This document shows positions 1 to 11,533 of a DNA stretch of 64,000 nt, one piece after another. A model generated the notes under the pieces. The model did not search any database. It was not told the DNA's origin and saw only the letters and a list, made by a program, of their open reading frames with translations. Each line of letters starts with the position of its first letter. Within the stretch, counting starts at the first letter, position 1. A program made the translations under genes and the position numbers. Source of the stretch: Paramecium pentaurelia (lineage: Eukaryota > Ciliophora > Oligohymenophorea > Peniculida > Parameciidae); assembly GCA_905183005.1 (NCBI GenBank), contig CAJJDO010000037.1, positions 121,140 through 185,139 of the forward strand, given 5' to 3'.

Positions 1-2
1 TA

Positions 3-239
3 CTTGAAATAATCAAATTCAGGTTCATTCATTTAAAAAAAGAATGTCTTTTTTAAATGGAGATAATGATTCTTTATTAAGAAAAAATTAATGATATTAG
101 ACAATATAAGAAAAGCTTCAAAATGTGTCAATTTAAGGATTTTAGAGAACCATAATAGAAATTTAAAGTTTTATTAAATTATTAATTTAAGATATTTTCA
201 TTTTATTCCTTATGGTATTAAAAATATTTGTTTGCTTGA
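3..239 (+). CDS. 3' end of a truncated hypothetical gene
   Basis: An open frame with TAA/TAG as glutamine enters from the left edge and closes at the TGA at 237-239. About 78 residues are visible, rich in Lys, Gln, Phe and Ile, with no motif I recognise. It may be the last exon of a gene whose body lies outside the window. TGA is rare in such AT-rich DNA, so an open frame of this length can arise by chance and the call is weak. Confidence 0.35.
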
Positions 240-448
240 ATTGTTTATCCATAATATATTTTTTTAATAAAATTAACTTTTATTCTAAATTAAAAAAATA
301 ATACCATAGTTTGAAGTAATATTATTATAATAATGAAATAGATTAGCTGGATAGAGATTAATTTGAATAAATAAAATGAATTATATAATATAAAAACAAC
401 CTAGGAATAAAGATATATTAAAAAAAATCAACCAATACTAATAATTGA

Positions 449-616
449 ATGAAATACTTGAAGATTGCAATATGGAATCATATTTTAGGATTAAATGAAA
501 ATTTGAAATTTTCTTATAAGAGAGCAAAAAGGAAGGTATTGCAGTTTATAAAAGGTCAATTAAAAAAAAATGAGTTATATGTATCATTATTAGAATAGTT
601 AATCATATATATTTGA
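449..616 (+). other. Open frame upstream of the kinase, possible lost PH-like part
   Basis: An ATG at 449 opens a 55-codon frame ending at TGA 614-616. The peptide has a hydrophobic, beta-rich look (LQFIKGQLKKNELYVSL) that recalls the N-terminal PH-like region of many Paramecium protein kinases. I could not join it to the downstream kinase with a credible intron. It is either an upstream exon with an unrecognised junction, decayed sequence, or chance. Confidence 0.2.
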
Positions 617-698
617 TCTAAATTTGAATCTGTATGTTTATAGATACAAGATATAATGGATTATTAAATTTCTTACAAATAATTCAGCGAAATCGTTT

Positions 699-2158
699 AT
701 GTAATACCAATAATACAGCATGGCTGAAACTATTAGGCATAGAGACTCTGTATTTAATGATGGACAAAGTCTTTGGTGTTATAATTTATAGAATCTTTTT
801 AAGTAAAAAAACTCAAGAACATTTTTTGTAAAAACATAAAATAAATCAAAAACCAAAAATTTGACTTTGGGAGAATCTCATATTTAATATTCTAAGCAAG
901 TATTAATTAAAAACAATAATAGAAATATATCAGTCTAGTGAATTCCTTTCTGAAAATTTTATTTAAGCAAAATGAGATGATTGGATTTGTTTTGGAAAAG
1001 AATGATTAAACAATAGAGATATATGGAGATACTTAAGAATGGATAGATTCCTTTAAAAATTTAACAATATAATTAGATTTTACATCTTTTTATAAGATTG
1101 CTAAGAAAATTGGTCAAGGAATAGCAGCATAAGTTTATTAAGCTACAAATAAAACAAATAAACTAAATTTTGCAGCCAAGATCTTTGAAAAGAAGAGAAT
1201 TCTGTTAGAAGAAACAGAAATTATAGCTATTAATAAAGAATTGCATTATTTAAGATTATTATAACATCCAAATATCATTCGACTCTATGAAGTATTTGAG
1301 AACAAATAACATATCATTTTTATTACAGATTTACATTAAGGAGGAGAACTTCATCATTCATTTAGTAGATATGGTTTAGAAGAAAATCAAGTAGCAGAAG
1401 TAATAAAACCAATAATTACAGCAATTAGTTTTATGCATTCAAAAGGTATTTTTCATAGAGATTTAAAACCATAAAACATATTACTAAAAGAAATAGATGC
1501 ATTTGACACTATCACTTTGATTGATTTAGGATTGGCAGAAAAATTTACTAAAGAAGGAAAATATATATACAATAGATGTGGAACACCTGGTTATGTAGCA
1601 CCAGAGGTTTTATAAGACAAAAAATATGATCTTAAAGTAGATGTTTATAGTATTGGAATTATTGCATATCTTGCATTAACAGGAAAGGAACCATTTGCTT
1701 CTAGTAATTATGATGAATTAGTATAAAAAAATTATGATGGCAGAATTAGCTTAATCAATTTGAATGCTTCTGAAAATTGTAAAGATTTTTTAAAGAGGAC
1801 GCTAAGTAAAGATAGTAAATTGAGATTATCATCGGATGAGGCTTTGGAACATCCTTTTATTACTTTTGGAAAAGGAAATCATATATTTTCACCATATAAA
1901 GGAGCCACAACTTAAAGAATGAGTATGACTTCTTTGAGATGTAGTACAGATGCATCATCTGAGAATAGTTCTATTCCAAAAACTTTTAGAGGCAAAATAT
2001 AATAATATATGAATTCATTTTAAACTCCTAAATTTGAGATAAATCAAGAAGTTAAGAAAGAAAAGGATGAAAATCTTAAGAAAAGGAAAGAGTTTTGTAT
2101 AAGAAAATCTCATTTACTCAAAATCAAATAAATTAACAATAATCCTAATTTTGAATGA
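699..2158 (+). CDS. Serine/threonine protein kinase, CAMK-like
   Basis: The protein has an N-terminal region of about 110 residues that looks like a PH fold, then a complete kinase domain. Visible motifs in order are the glycine loop KKIGQG, the catalytic lysine in FAAKIFEK, HRDLKPQNIL, a DLG in place of the usual DFG, GTPGYVAPEV and the DVYS helix start. A basic tail of about 80 residues follows and ends at TGA 2156-2158. An intron of about 35 nt (933-967) joins the N-terminal frame, starting at ATG 699, to the kinase frame. If that intron is wrong, the core still begins at ATG 977. Substrates are unknown; DLG kinases can be active. Confidence 0.8.
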
Positions 2159-2222
2159 TTATTTTTTCTTATTATTTTAAATTTGAATAAAATTTTGAAT
2201 AAACTTAATGTTTACATAGAAT

Positions 2223-3155
2223 ATGTCAAATTTTGATTAAACACATGAAGTTATGCAACAGATTGATCAATAATTGAATGATTATTTATAATCAAGAGGT
2301 ATAATTAATAATAGCACTGATCGATAAACAAATTATGATAAACTAATTTAATTAACTTAATAAAGGAATTAATCATTATAAGATTCAAATAATTAAATCA
2401 AGAAATAAATATAATAAATCTAATTATAAATGCAAAACATAAATCTTGATTTTTAGGAGAGACTAAACTAAAAATTATAATTATAACAAATTGAATTATC
2501 ATCTTAATTTGAATAGAAAGTCTAATCTTTTGGAGAGAAGGCAAGAATCAAATTAATGAGTACGATTCAATAAGAAGATTAATGTTTATAGTAGTTCAAT
2601 AATTTAGTTAATGAAAAAGCTTAATTGTAATAACAATTAGAAAATAAATAGTAATAAAATGATCAAATTCAATAAGAAAAGATAGAACTTGAAGCTTCTT
2701 ATCAAAATTTGCTATCTATGCATAACTAATTAATATAAGTTGATATGTCTTAGAATGAATTATCCTAAAGTAGAACTAATGTGTTAGGGTTGTTAAACAA
2801 TTATAAATAAGAATTAGAATAATTGAAAATAGCAAATGAAAAAATATAAAAATAAATGGGAGGAGAGTTAGATACATTAAAAATAGAATTATAAAAATAA
2901 AAATAAGAAAATGATATTCTAATGGAGAAATTAAAATGTTAAAGTTAAGAATAAATTGAATGTGATAATTTATTTAATCAAATAATGTAATAAAAGGTGA
3001 ATAATGAATAAACAAAAAAAAAAAAGAGTAAAAGCAAATAAAATACAAAATAACAAAAATTAAAAATTAGTTAAATGGAAAAAGAACTTAAAAGATTACA
3101 AGAAATAATTAATACTAAAATTAAATAAAAAAAATCTAAATTATAATAATAATGA
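2223..3155 (+). CDS. Coiled-coil protein, glutamine/lysine-rich
   Basis: A single uninterrupted frame of 310 codons begins at ATG 2223 and ends at TGA 3153-3155. The composition is dominated by Gln, Glu, Lys, Asn and Leu. From about residue 60 the hydrophobic residues show heptad-like spacing, so most of the protein is probably a coiled coil. No catalytic or membrane motif is visible. It lies 64 bp downstream of the kinase on the same strand, which is a normal spacer here and does not imply co-transcription. Confidence 0.7.
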
Positions 3156-3232
3156 AGATTTTTTATATAAAATTAATAAAAATAAAATTGAGAGAATAAA
3201 ATAAATAATCTAATTTTTTTTATTATTATAAT

Positions 3233-4399
3233 TCAAAATGTATTGCAACAATTTTATCTTTCTTTCTCATTAGCGGCATTCTTTTCAATTTCATAAAATT
3301 TGATTAATCCTTCATACAATCTTTTGGTAACACTTTCCTCTGTAACACCAAATCTGGCAGATGGTGAAATTTCAACTGTTTCTTCGCTATCCATATTTGA
3401 ATGTTCTCCACCAACACCTCTTGCTTATAATCCTAATGATTTAGCAATATCTTTTAATTTAGCTTCATCTTTTCCACCTTTTTTAATATTTGAGAATTTT
3501 CCTAAAATAGATTCCCATATTTGTTGGACATGTGGTAATTATACCATAAGTAGGATGTTCTGCAAACTTTCATCCACTCTTTTCTATTCCTCTTAATAAT
3601 TCATGTAATGATTAATCTACTTTACCAAGATCATTTCCTTAGACAATAATTATGATTTTCAATTAATCTTCCTCTCCAACCCAAACCATTTTAGTTTCAT
3701 CTTCGCTGATCCAAATACCTCTTCCATATGGCAATCAGAAGCTACACCATTAGACATTAAGTAATTATCATGTGTCATACTTATGAACAAAAAGTGTTTG
3801 CTTCTAAGAACATCATCTTCTTAATCTGAAATAAATTTTATATGTCCTGAAGTTAAACTATGATATTTTCCAGGGAAACCAAATTTTTCAAAGACTTCAA
3901 CCATTTAGTTTTCAAATTTGATTCTCTCATCTTTATCCATTGATGAAGACAAATTGTATCCAGCTACATTTCTGGCTACTCTTGCTCTCATTGAAACTTT
4001 TTCTAGTTTTGGATCAATTTTTGTAAGAACATATTCACCTACAGGGATATTCCAGTCATGTTCTTATTTAGTTTATCCTTCAATTTTGTGATATTCTCTT
4101 ATAAGAGGTTCTAAATAAAAGAGGAAGAAATCATAATCCTCAGGTCTTGTAGCAGCAATTCCAACTGAACTATCATCATTGGTTAATCCTGCAATCATGA
4201 TGTCTTAGAGTCTTTGTTAATATTCTTGAGAAAGTGTTTTAGCTTTCTCTACTACTTGTTAAGTAAAATGCTTATTGCCTAAGCTGACATTGTAATTTTT
4301 CAATTCATCCCATCTTGCTTTGATTTTTGTGTAACCAACATCTCCTTTTTCATCCAAATATAATTTTCTTACAAAGATTTTCTAAGACAACTTAATTAA
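3233..4399 (-). pseudogene. Arginine (phosphagen) kinase, apparently broken
   Basis: The minus strand encodes a phosphagen kinase that would reversibly phosphorylate arginine (or a related guanidine) from ATP. Recognisable blocks are GYNLSSSM, PYGRGIW, VWVGEEDQLKII, CPTN with the reactive-site cysteine, LGLQARG and GEHS near the C-terminus. Three defects are visible. (1) No ATG lies between the first conserved residues (near 4395) and the upstream TGA region, so the start is missing. (2) Near 3732 one base is missing where the family has a DWP...GRGI block. (3) After CPTNMG (near 3515) roughly 14 nt are missing, removing the conserved Arg-Ala-Ser region and shifting frame. An 18-nt intron near 3565 explains one further TGA. 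Ends at TGA 3233-3235. Confidence 0.75.
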
Positions 4400-4533
4400 T
4401 AAATATTTTTTATTGTGGAATTTCAAATATATACTTAATTTCTTAACAATAATATAAACAAAATAATTATAATATACGGATTATTATTTGCTATAAATAT
4501 ATATATAATCAGTAATATTTCAAAATTTTAATT

Positions 4534-7216
4534 TCAAACTTTCTCTAACTAAACAAACACTTCTGCAATCATTTCCAATTTTACAGGTTTAGTAATAAAG
4601 GCATCAAATCCAATATTTCCACATCTTTCCTGTTCATTTTCATCATCATAACCAGAAATTGCTATAATTTTAAGATCATCTACTTCATTTTTTTATATCT
4701 AACATAAATTGTATATTATACCATTTCTCTAATCATTTATGTAGCTTACCAACCATTTACTATTGGCATCAATAAATCCATAAATATGTATTTGATATTT
4801 TTTTATTTTTAGAAACCTTTTAATTTATTGATAGCTTACTAACCATTATAAGCCTCTAAAAATGTGATATTTGAGGAGATATCTTATAAAAGCAATTTCA
4901 AAGCTATTACATTAAATGGTTGATCATCAACAATCAAAATGGAAAAATGTGGTTTATTTTTTAATATCTTTTATAAACGATTTCTTGGATCAATTACATC
5001 TTATGAATCATCAAGTACTTATTCTTTATTTCTTATTTTCCCAATTGTAGGGAATCGTTAGTTCTTCATGTAATTAATATTATGGAATTTCTATTCATTA
5101 ATATCTTCATATTCAGGATGCAAATCAAAATCAATAATAGCATCCTGTTTATCTACTGATCTTTAATAAACATACAATAATGAAGAACGAACAAATTTTT
5201 ATTGGATAGAGTGTTATTCATCATATTAAGATTGATTATCAATATTAAAATTCTTTTAGCTATTTTCTTATTTGAATACACTTATATAATTTGGAGATCT
5301 TTTTGGATCATCCGATAATCGAGAATATATTTAAAATGACATCTTGGTTCCTTTATTTTATTCACTCCATAGATCTATATTTTCAGATGGCCCCAATAAT
5401 TTAATTAATTTCTTGCAAACCATTAATCCAATTCCTGTACCACATTTATTCTAAACTTCTTTACTTGGGAATGTTGCAAACATATTAAATAACTTTGGCT
5501 TAATTTTTTCAGATATCCCACAACCTGTATCTGCTATTGTTATAGTATAAATCATTCTATTAGATCCAGATATTGACTTTACTGATATCCCTGATAGTTA
5601 TTTTCTCAATTACCCTATAGATTATTAATTTTGTTATTAGTTTAAAACATTTTTAGATGAACCTGTTCGAACAATATGTTAAGATTTATCTGTTTGATGG
5701 GAAGTCACTGAAATTGTTATAGATCCTTATTCAGTAAATTTCAATGAATTAGAAATAAAATTCATTAAGATTTATTTAATTCTATTTGGATCACTATAAA
5801 TTTAGTAAGTCGGTAGATCATAATTTGTTGTTATCACAACTCCCTTCTATTCCGCTTATATTGCCACCAATTCAACTACTTCTTCTATTATTTCATTTAA
5901 ATAGAAATCACTGATGCTCAACCTTAATTAATTTCTTTGAATTCTCGCGAAATCCAAAATATCTTGTATCATATACAACATCAAATATACATTTTTCTTA
6001 ATTATTCTTAAATAGTATTTCTATTATGAATTAATCTCAAATTTCTCTTCCATAGCCTCCACAATAGTTGAAATACCATTAATTGGAGTCTTAAAATCAT
6101 GGAACACTGTGGCTAAAATCTAATCCTTATTTTCATTTTGTCTTTTACTTTCTTCTAATTCTTCATTCAATGTTTCTATCATTTATTGATTTCTTAAATC
6201 TTTTAATTAAATCATATAAGCTTCTTTATAATTCCAAATGCAATGTTAGACTTAAATATTTAATTTTTTTTATTTTAATTCATTAATTTTATCTAAAAGA
6301 TATTGACTATCTTTAAATTATCCAAATTTACTTTTTTTTATTTTTTAAGGAGTATCAATCTAACTTTTAGGACTTTAAACAACTAATTATTATTTATCTT
6401 CATTAATTTCATCATGAATAAATGTTGAAATCTTTTTATTTTAAGGGGAATCCATATATGAATAATCTTCATTAGAAATTACTTAAAGTTTACAATATTA
6501 AGTTAGATCTCCAGTTGTAGTTAGTAATTTTTGTTCATCTAAAATCTAACTTAAAGATTTATGAGCAGAATCTTAAAATTATTTTAGAGTATTGATGAAG
6601 TTCTTTTGATTATTAATTGAATAATTAAAATCAGATTCAATTTAATTAGTATGAAATAAAGGTTGTTTTGATTAGGCATCTATTATTAATATAGGATATT
6701 TAATTGTCTCTTTGAAAAAATCAGTAATTAAATTAGAAAGATTTTATTGTTGCTTATCTATTTTGATTACTAAAGGTACAAATATCAAACCAAGATAAGG
6801 AAATATATTTCTATAAAACCTTAATCTTATACATAAGTAGATATAAATAATAATAAAAATGCTGATTCGAAATGGTATTCTTTAAATAACTGTTATAAGT
6901 ACCAATAATCTTATGATGAAGAAGAGCATATATTCCTAATAATATTTATAGTAAATACAGGAGAGTCTTTTTATTCTGAGAACTCAATTTGCAAAATTTA
7001 GCATAAAATACATGAAATTATTAAGTAACAATCTCTGATCAAGGCATTTAAAAAGTTTTTTTGAAGCAAAACAATAAAAGCAATCATCAAAATAGACTCT
7101 GCAAGAAATGAAATGGCAAATCCATAAGAGCAGGATTTCTGAAATATATTTACCACTCCAATCACAAGACAAACTAAGACATCGGAGATGCTGTAATATA
7201 GTAATCGATTGTTCAT
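4534..7216 (-). CDS. Membrane-bound hybrid sensor histidine kinase
   Basis: The predicted two-component sensor starts with several membrane helices (first about 130 residues), followed by a Gln-rich linker. A dimerisation/phospho-acceptor block with the H-box FHDFKTPIN lies near 6100. The ATPase domain shows NFISNSLKFT (N-box), DTGCGIS (G1) and GTGIGLMVCKKL (G2). A C-terminal receiver spans about 4560-4960, with the aspartate in FMDLLMP and the lysine in ITKPVK. At least two introns of 23 nt are needed, one in the membrane region and one in the receiver. The signal and the downstream partner cannot be told from sequence. Such hybrid kinases occur in ciliates but are absent from animals. Confidence 0.88.
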
Positions 7217-7678
7217 ATTAATTAAAATTTATAATATTTCAAGAATTCTATATTTTGAATAATAGCCAGAAGAGAATTTAGGCTATTCTTCTTATGATGA
7301 CTTTAAAATTACATAATGAGATAAACTATTAATATTACTTATGACCTTGATATATTCATTATGATATTATTTCATTTTAATAAATTTGATAGATTTGTTA
7401 TGTACTTTCTTAATTTTACTTTATTTAATATTTTAACAAAAAATGGGATCATTTACTTTAATTTTAATTCTAATCTATTTATGAACTTAAAATTATTAAA
7501 TTAATTAAATATAAATTATATAAATTCTAAATCTTGTTCCATTTTTACTAATTAAGAATTATATAGGTAATTTTCAAAGAGATAGTATTCTATTTTTTTG
7601 AATTACTCTCATCTATTATTTAATTATCTATAAATTAAATATATATAAATTCAAATTAATTTAAGATAATATATAAAT
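7217..7678. other. Intergenic spacer
   Basis: This 460-bp AT-rich stretch lies upstream of the histidine kinase and downstream of the next minus-strand gene. I see no convincing reading frame, RNA gene or repeat. It presumably holds the promoter of the histidine kinase near its right edge as transcribed. Confidence 0.4.
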
Positions 7679-9100
7679 TCAAAATTAAATAAATTTGTTT
7701 CCTGATTTTTAATAAGGACTCAAACTAGATTACTTAACTATAATTGGTGTCTAATATACATTCACATTATAATAATGATCCATTGACATATCTTTAAGAT
7801 ATTTTATTCCTAATTATTATTTAGTTGCAAACTATTAAACTTTAGTTAAAATTACTGGAGAGTAATGTTATGTAGGTTATCCTCTTTGTTATTAAAAATA
7901 ATGGCTAAAATAAGAATTTATTTATTGATTATTTCTTTATTAATTTGGAGATCCTTATTGTGTAGGATGACTTTTCTTATTAGTATTGTTATGACTATTT
8001 GTATGATGAGTTGAAACCTATGTGAAATGTTTATTTGCAGGTTCTGGAATATGAGTTAAATTCTTCTTTCTATTTGTTTTCTTTTGTTTGTTTATTAGAG
8101 ATTCCAAAACTTATTTAGTTTAACTCTTCTATTAATTCAATAATTAATTGTTTAATTCTTATAATCTTTATATTTCTTATTATAAGGCAGAATTTTCTGC
8201 TTATAATGATCTTTTACTATTTGGTTAAATAGCATTAACTAATTAATTTTTATCAAAATCAAATTCAATTTCAATTTCCTAAGATTATCCTTATTAAATA
8301 AAATTATCTTTTAATTAAGAGTTGAGTTACTTTTCAAGATTCCAATAATTGCATTTCCAATCATCAATTTCAGTTTCTAATTTATGAGTATAATTTATTA
8401 TTTTGTTGATTCTTTATATTATGTAAGATTCATTTATATCTAATTATTCAATAATTGGTGATTCATCCAAATTCAACTTATTGAGAGCATTTATAATTTC
8501 ATAAAATTTAAAATTTTATGCAACAGACTAATTTAGACTTTTAATTTAAGGATATTCGCTTTCTTCTTAAATAATTTATAAATCATCTACTATTTGATGA
8601 TGACTGTTATCATTTTGTTATTAAATTATATCTATTTAAGGATCATCAAATATTGAATTATCTAGATTACTTTTTAATTATGCTATTTCTCTATTATGTT
8701 ATTTTTCTTATTCTTAATATTTCTTTTGCCATTCTTAAATGATTGCTTCTTATTTTTCTATTGTTTCTAATGATAAAATGATATTCTTTTTCAAATTCTA
8801 AATAAGTCTTTTTATTAATTACATCAATTTCTTTTATCTTATTAGCCAATTCTTTTTTCAATTATTCATTCCAATTATCAATCTATAAAATTAACAATAC
8901 AAATACACATGATTATAATTATGGGAATTTAATTTTTAGCATTAATTAGGAAATTCAAGGGATCTTCTTTATATAGAAAACTAATTTATTGAAACTCTGA
9001 TAGGTGATGGAATCCAGGATTCTGATCTTAATCTTGCTGATTTATAAAAAGTAGTAATTCTTCTTATTGGATGAGAAAATGATCTTTTCATTACTATCAT
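7679..9100 (-). CDS. Coiled-coil protein of unknown function
   Basis: The frame starts at ATG 9098-9100 with a basic N-terminus (MKRSFSHPIRRITTF), continues through a 26-nt intron near 8890 and a 25-nt intron near 8800, and then forms a long Gln/Glu-rich coiled coil. It ends with a basic, Pro/Ser-containing tail at TGA 7679-7681. What first looked like a frameshift near 8790 is removed by the second intron. No enzymatic motif is visible. The start lies only 23 bp from that of the divergent CRAL-TRIO gene. Confidence 0.65.
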
Positions 9101-9123
9101 TTTCTGTTAATTAAAAATTATAT

Positions 9124-10075
9124 ATGGATTAATCAGAATATTCTTATTTACAATGTCCACCTGAAGCTATGGCTATATAACATGATTGTATTTACTATTA
9201 GTTATAATATAGAATTATATATCAGAAAAACAGAAAAAGATAAGCAATATAGAAAGATATTTGGAGGGGATGTTCAATATGATTAATTTGAGATGCAACA
9301 CATAAAATTATTAGAGGAAGAGATTTAAAAGAAAGGAATAAAATTACCAGATGGGTATTTATATATGTTTATATATTTATTTAGATGGACTTAAACAGAC
9401 ACACTTAAAATTGTGTATAATGGTAAATTCAAGATTAAAGATTGTATTGAGGTAATAATAATTTTTTAATATTTTATAGAGATTATAACTTCACTTAGCT
9501 TGGAGAGTTAATCCAAATATGCATACATTGAATAAATAAATGTAGGAATTTTTAGAAGCTGGATTCTTATATACTTTTGGAAGAGATTATTAATTTAGAC
9601 CTGTCATTTATTTAGAAGCATTTAGAGTAGATTAGAAAAAAGTATTAAAATTTACTAATTTTAGTATCCAAAAGAGTTTATGATCTAAGTGTTATCATTT
9701 TTTTTGGGATTTGTCAAGAAAAATATGATGATGCCAGGAAAAGTTGAAAATTGGATTTGTATTATAGATACTAAAGATATTGGTGTTTTTGGATTACCTT
9801 CTGGTCTTGGGGAGATAATAAAAACTATGGCTCTTAATTTTGTTGGATGTTTACATAGAATGTATGTACTAAATCCATCAACAGGAGTTGACTTATCTTG
9901 GAAAGCTGGTGCTGCATTTATGGATGATGAAAGCAAATCTAAAAATGTCTTTTTAACTAAGAAAACATTAGAAAAATTAAAGGAAGCAATTCCTTAAGAT
10001 TAATTAGAAAAAAAATATTTGGGAACAGCTGAAAATTTAACTTAGTTTTGGCCACCAAGAATTGCTAAAAAATGA
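9124..10075 (+). CDS. CRAL-TRIO (SEC14-like) lipid-transfer protein
   Basis: After removal of four introns (25, 30, 28 and 23 nt) the product is about 281 residues. The N-terminal helical region includes a LAWRVNPNMHT segment, and a lipid-binding fold follows with RPVIYLEAFRVD, NWICIIDTKDIGVFGLP and KPFL-like loops. Family members bind phosphatidylinositol, phosphatidylcholine or other hydrophobic ligands and move them between membranes. ATG 9124 is the first in-frame start; a second in-frame ATG at 9169 would give a more usual spacing from the divergent gene. Ligand and compartment cannot be predicted. Confidence 0.85.
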
Positions 10076-10129
10076 TATTATTATAATATTAAATAATATA
10101 TAATTAAGAATTCTTAATTATTAATATTA

Positions 10130-11068
10130 ATGTAAAAACCTACTCATTATACATATTCTTAATCATGTTGGATAGTATTTTATCCATATGCTATAATTAC
10201 TGCATTATGGTATTATTAATAATATATTTAGGATACCATTAACACTCTTTGTAGAATAATACATCAAGAATGTATTGATGGTAACATTTGTTGTTGATTT
10301 GATTGCTACTTCTATTGTTTTTATTCAATCATACAGATATAAGTAAATGCTCTTTCAATTATTAGTAATACATCTATTTATGATTTCTATTGGTAAATTC
10401 CAGGATTTTATTTAATTATTTATTGGGTATTTAGAACTCCATACCAACCCAATATATGGGTAATTATTGTGCCATTTGCATATTTTATTAGACATAATTA
10501 CAATTTTTTATCATTTTGGCCTGGATTAACATATGAAGATTTTAGGTATCCAGTATTTCGAAAAAAATTAAATAATGAATTTATATATTGGGTATTCAGT
10601 TACTTAGGATTACATGTGGGACCTACATTAATGGTCTATTTTGGCTTATATCCAACTTATTATGCCTTATTTGATAGTGATCAGGATTATAATCCATTTG
10701 TCTTTTATTTTGGAGTTATATTTGCATTTTCAGCTTTAACAATAGAGACTATTGCAGATTTATAATTATTCCCATGGAGATCTAGAAAGACAGAAGAATT
10801 TATTGATGAAGGCTTATGGAAATATTCAAGACATCCTAATTATTTTGGTGAATGTATGTTTTGGTGGGGATTATATATTATGACATTATCTTTTGGCTTT
10901 GAATATTGGTTTACAATAATAGGAGCTGTCATAATGCAATCATTATTTTTATTTTATTCAATTCCAGAAATGGAAAAACACATTTTAAGAAAGAGACCTA
11001 AATATTATATTTAATAAAAAAGAGTAAGTGCATTCATTCCTTGGTTCAGAAATGAAAACATTAAATGA
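10130..11068 (+). CDS. DUF1295 / steroid 5-alpha-reductase-like membrane protein
   Basis: The protein is strongly hydrophobic with about six to seven membrane spans. Its C-terminal block, SRHPNYFGE...WWGLYI followed by LRKRPKYY near the end, is the signature of the DUF1295/isoprenylcysteine-methyltransferase-like superfamily, in which related enzymes reduce double bonds or methylate lipophilic substrates using NADPH or SAM. One 22-nt intron lies near 10215; a second junction near 10345-10405 is needed but the best candidate is about 39 nt, long for this genome. Start ATG 10130, stop TGA 11066-11068. It probably sits in the ER membrane; the substrate is unknown. Confidence 0.8.
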
Positions 11069-11533
11069 TATGTATATTAAGTAAGATATAAAAGATAATA
11101 TTAAGTATTATTTATATTTCTATTTATTTTTTTATATGCTTGTATTTTCTTATTAGTAATTATATTCTTAATAATATTTTATTAATTTAAAATGTTATTT
11201 TAATACTAATATTATTAAAATTTATATAATTGTATTTTTTCATTCTAATGATGTAAAAATTATTTTTGATTGAGTTATTACATAAATAAAGATTTGTGAT
11301 TAATATTTATTTTACTTTATGTAAAAATAAGAATTATAAAATATTTTTTTATATTTAATTTACATATCAAATTCTAATAAATAATACTTCAAATGAAACC
11401 TTTCTATAGAATGGAAAAATGATTATACTTGATCAATTTAACTTACCTAAGAGAATTGTATTAAATATTATAAAATTTAAGAGTTCCATTAAATAAATGA
11501 TTACCTATCAGTTATAAAATTATAATTATAATA
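11069..11533. other. Intergenic spacer between convergent genes
   Basis: This 465-bp AT-rich interval lies between the 3' ends of two convergent genes. I see no coding signal, RNA gene or long repeat in it. Confidence 0.4.

Noticed and set aside
8780..8800. Apparent frameshift in the coiled-coil gene
   Set aside because: A 25-nt GT...AG intron placed here restores a continuous coiled coil, so no indel is needed.
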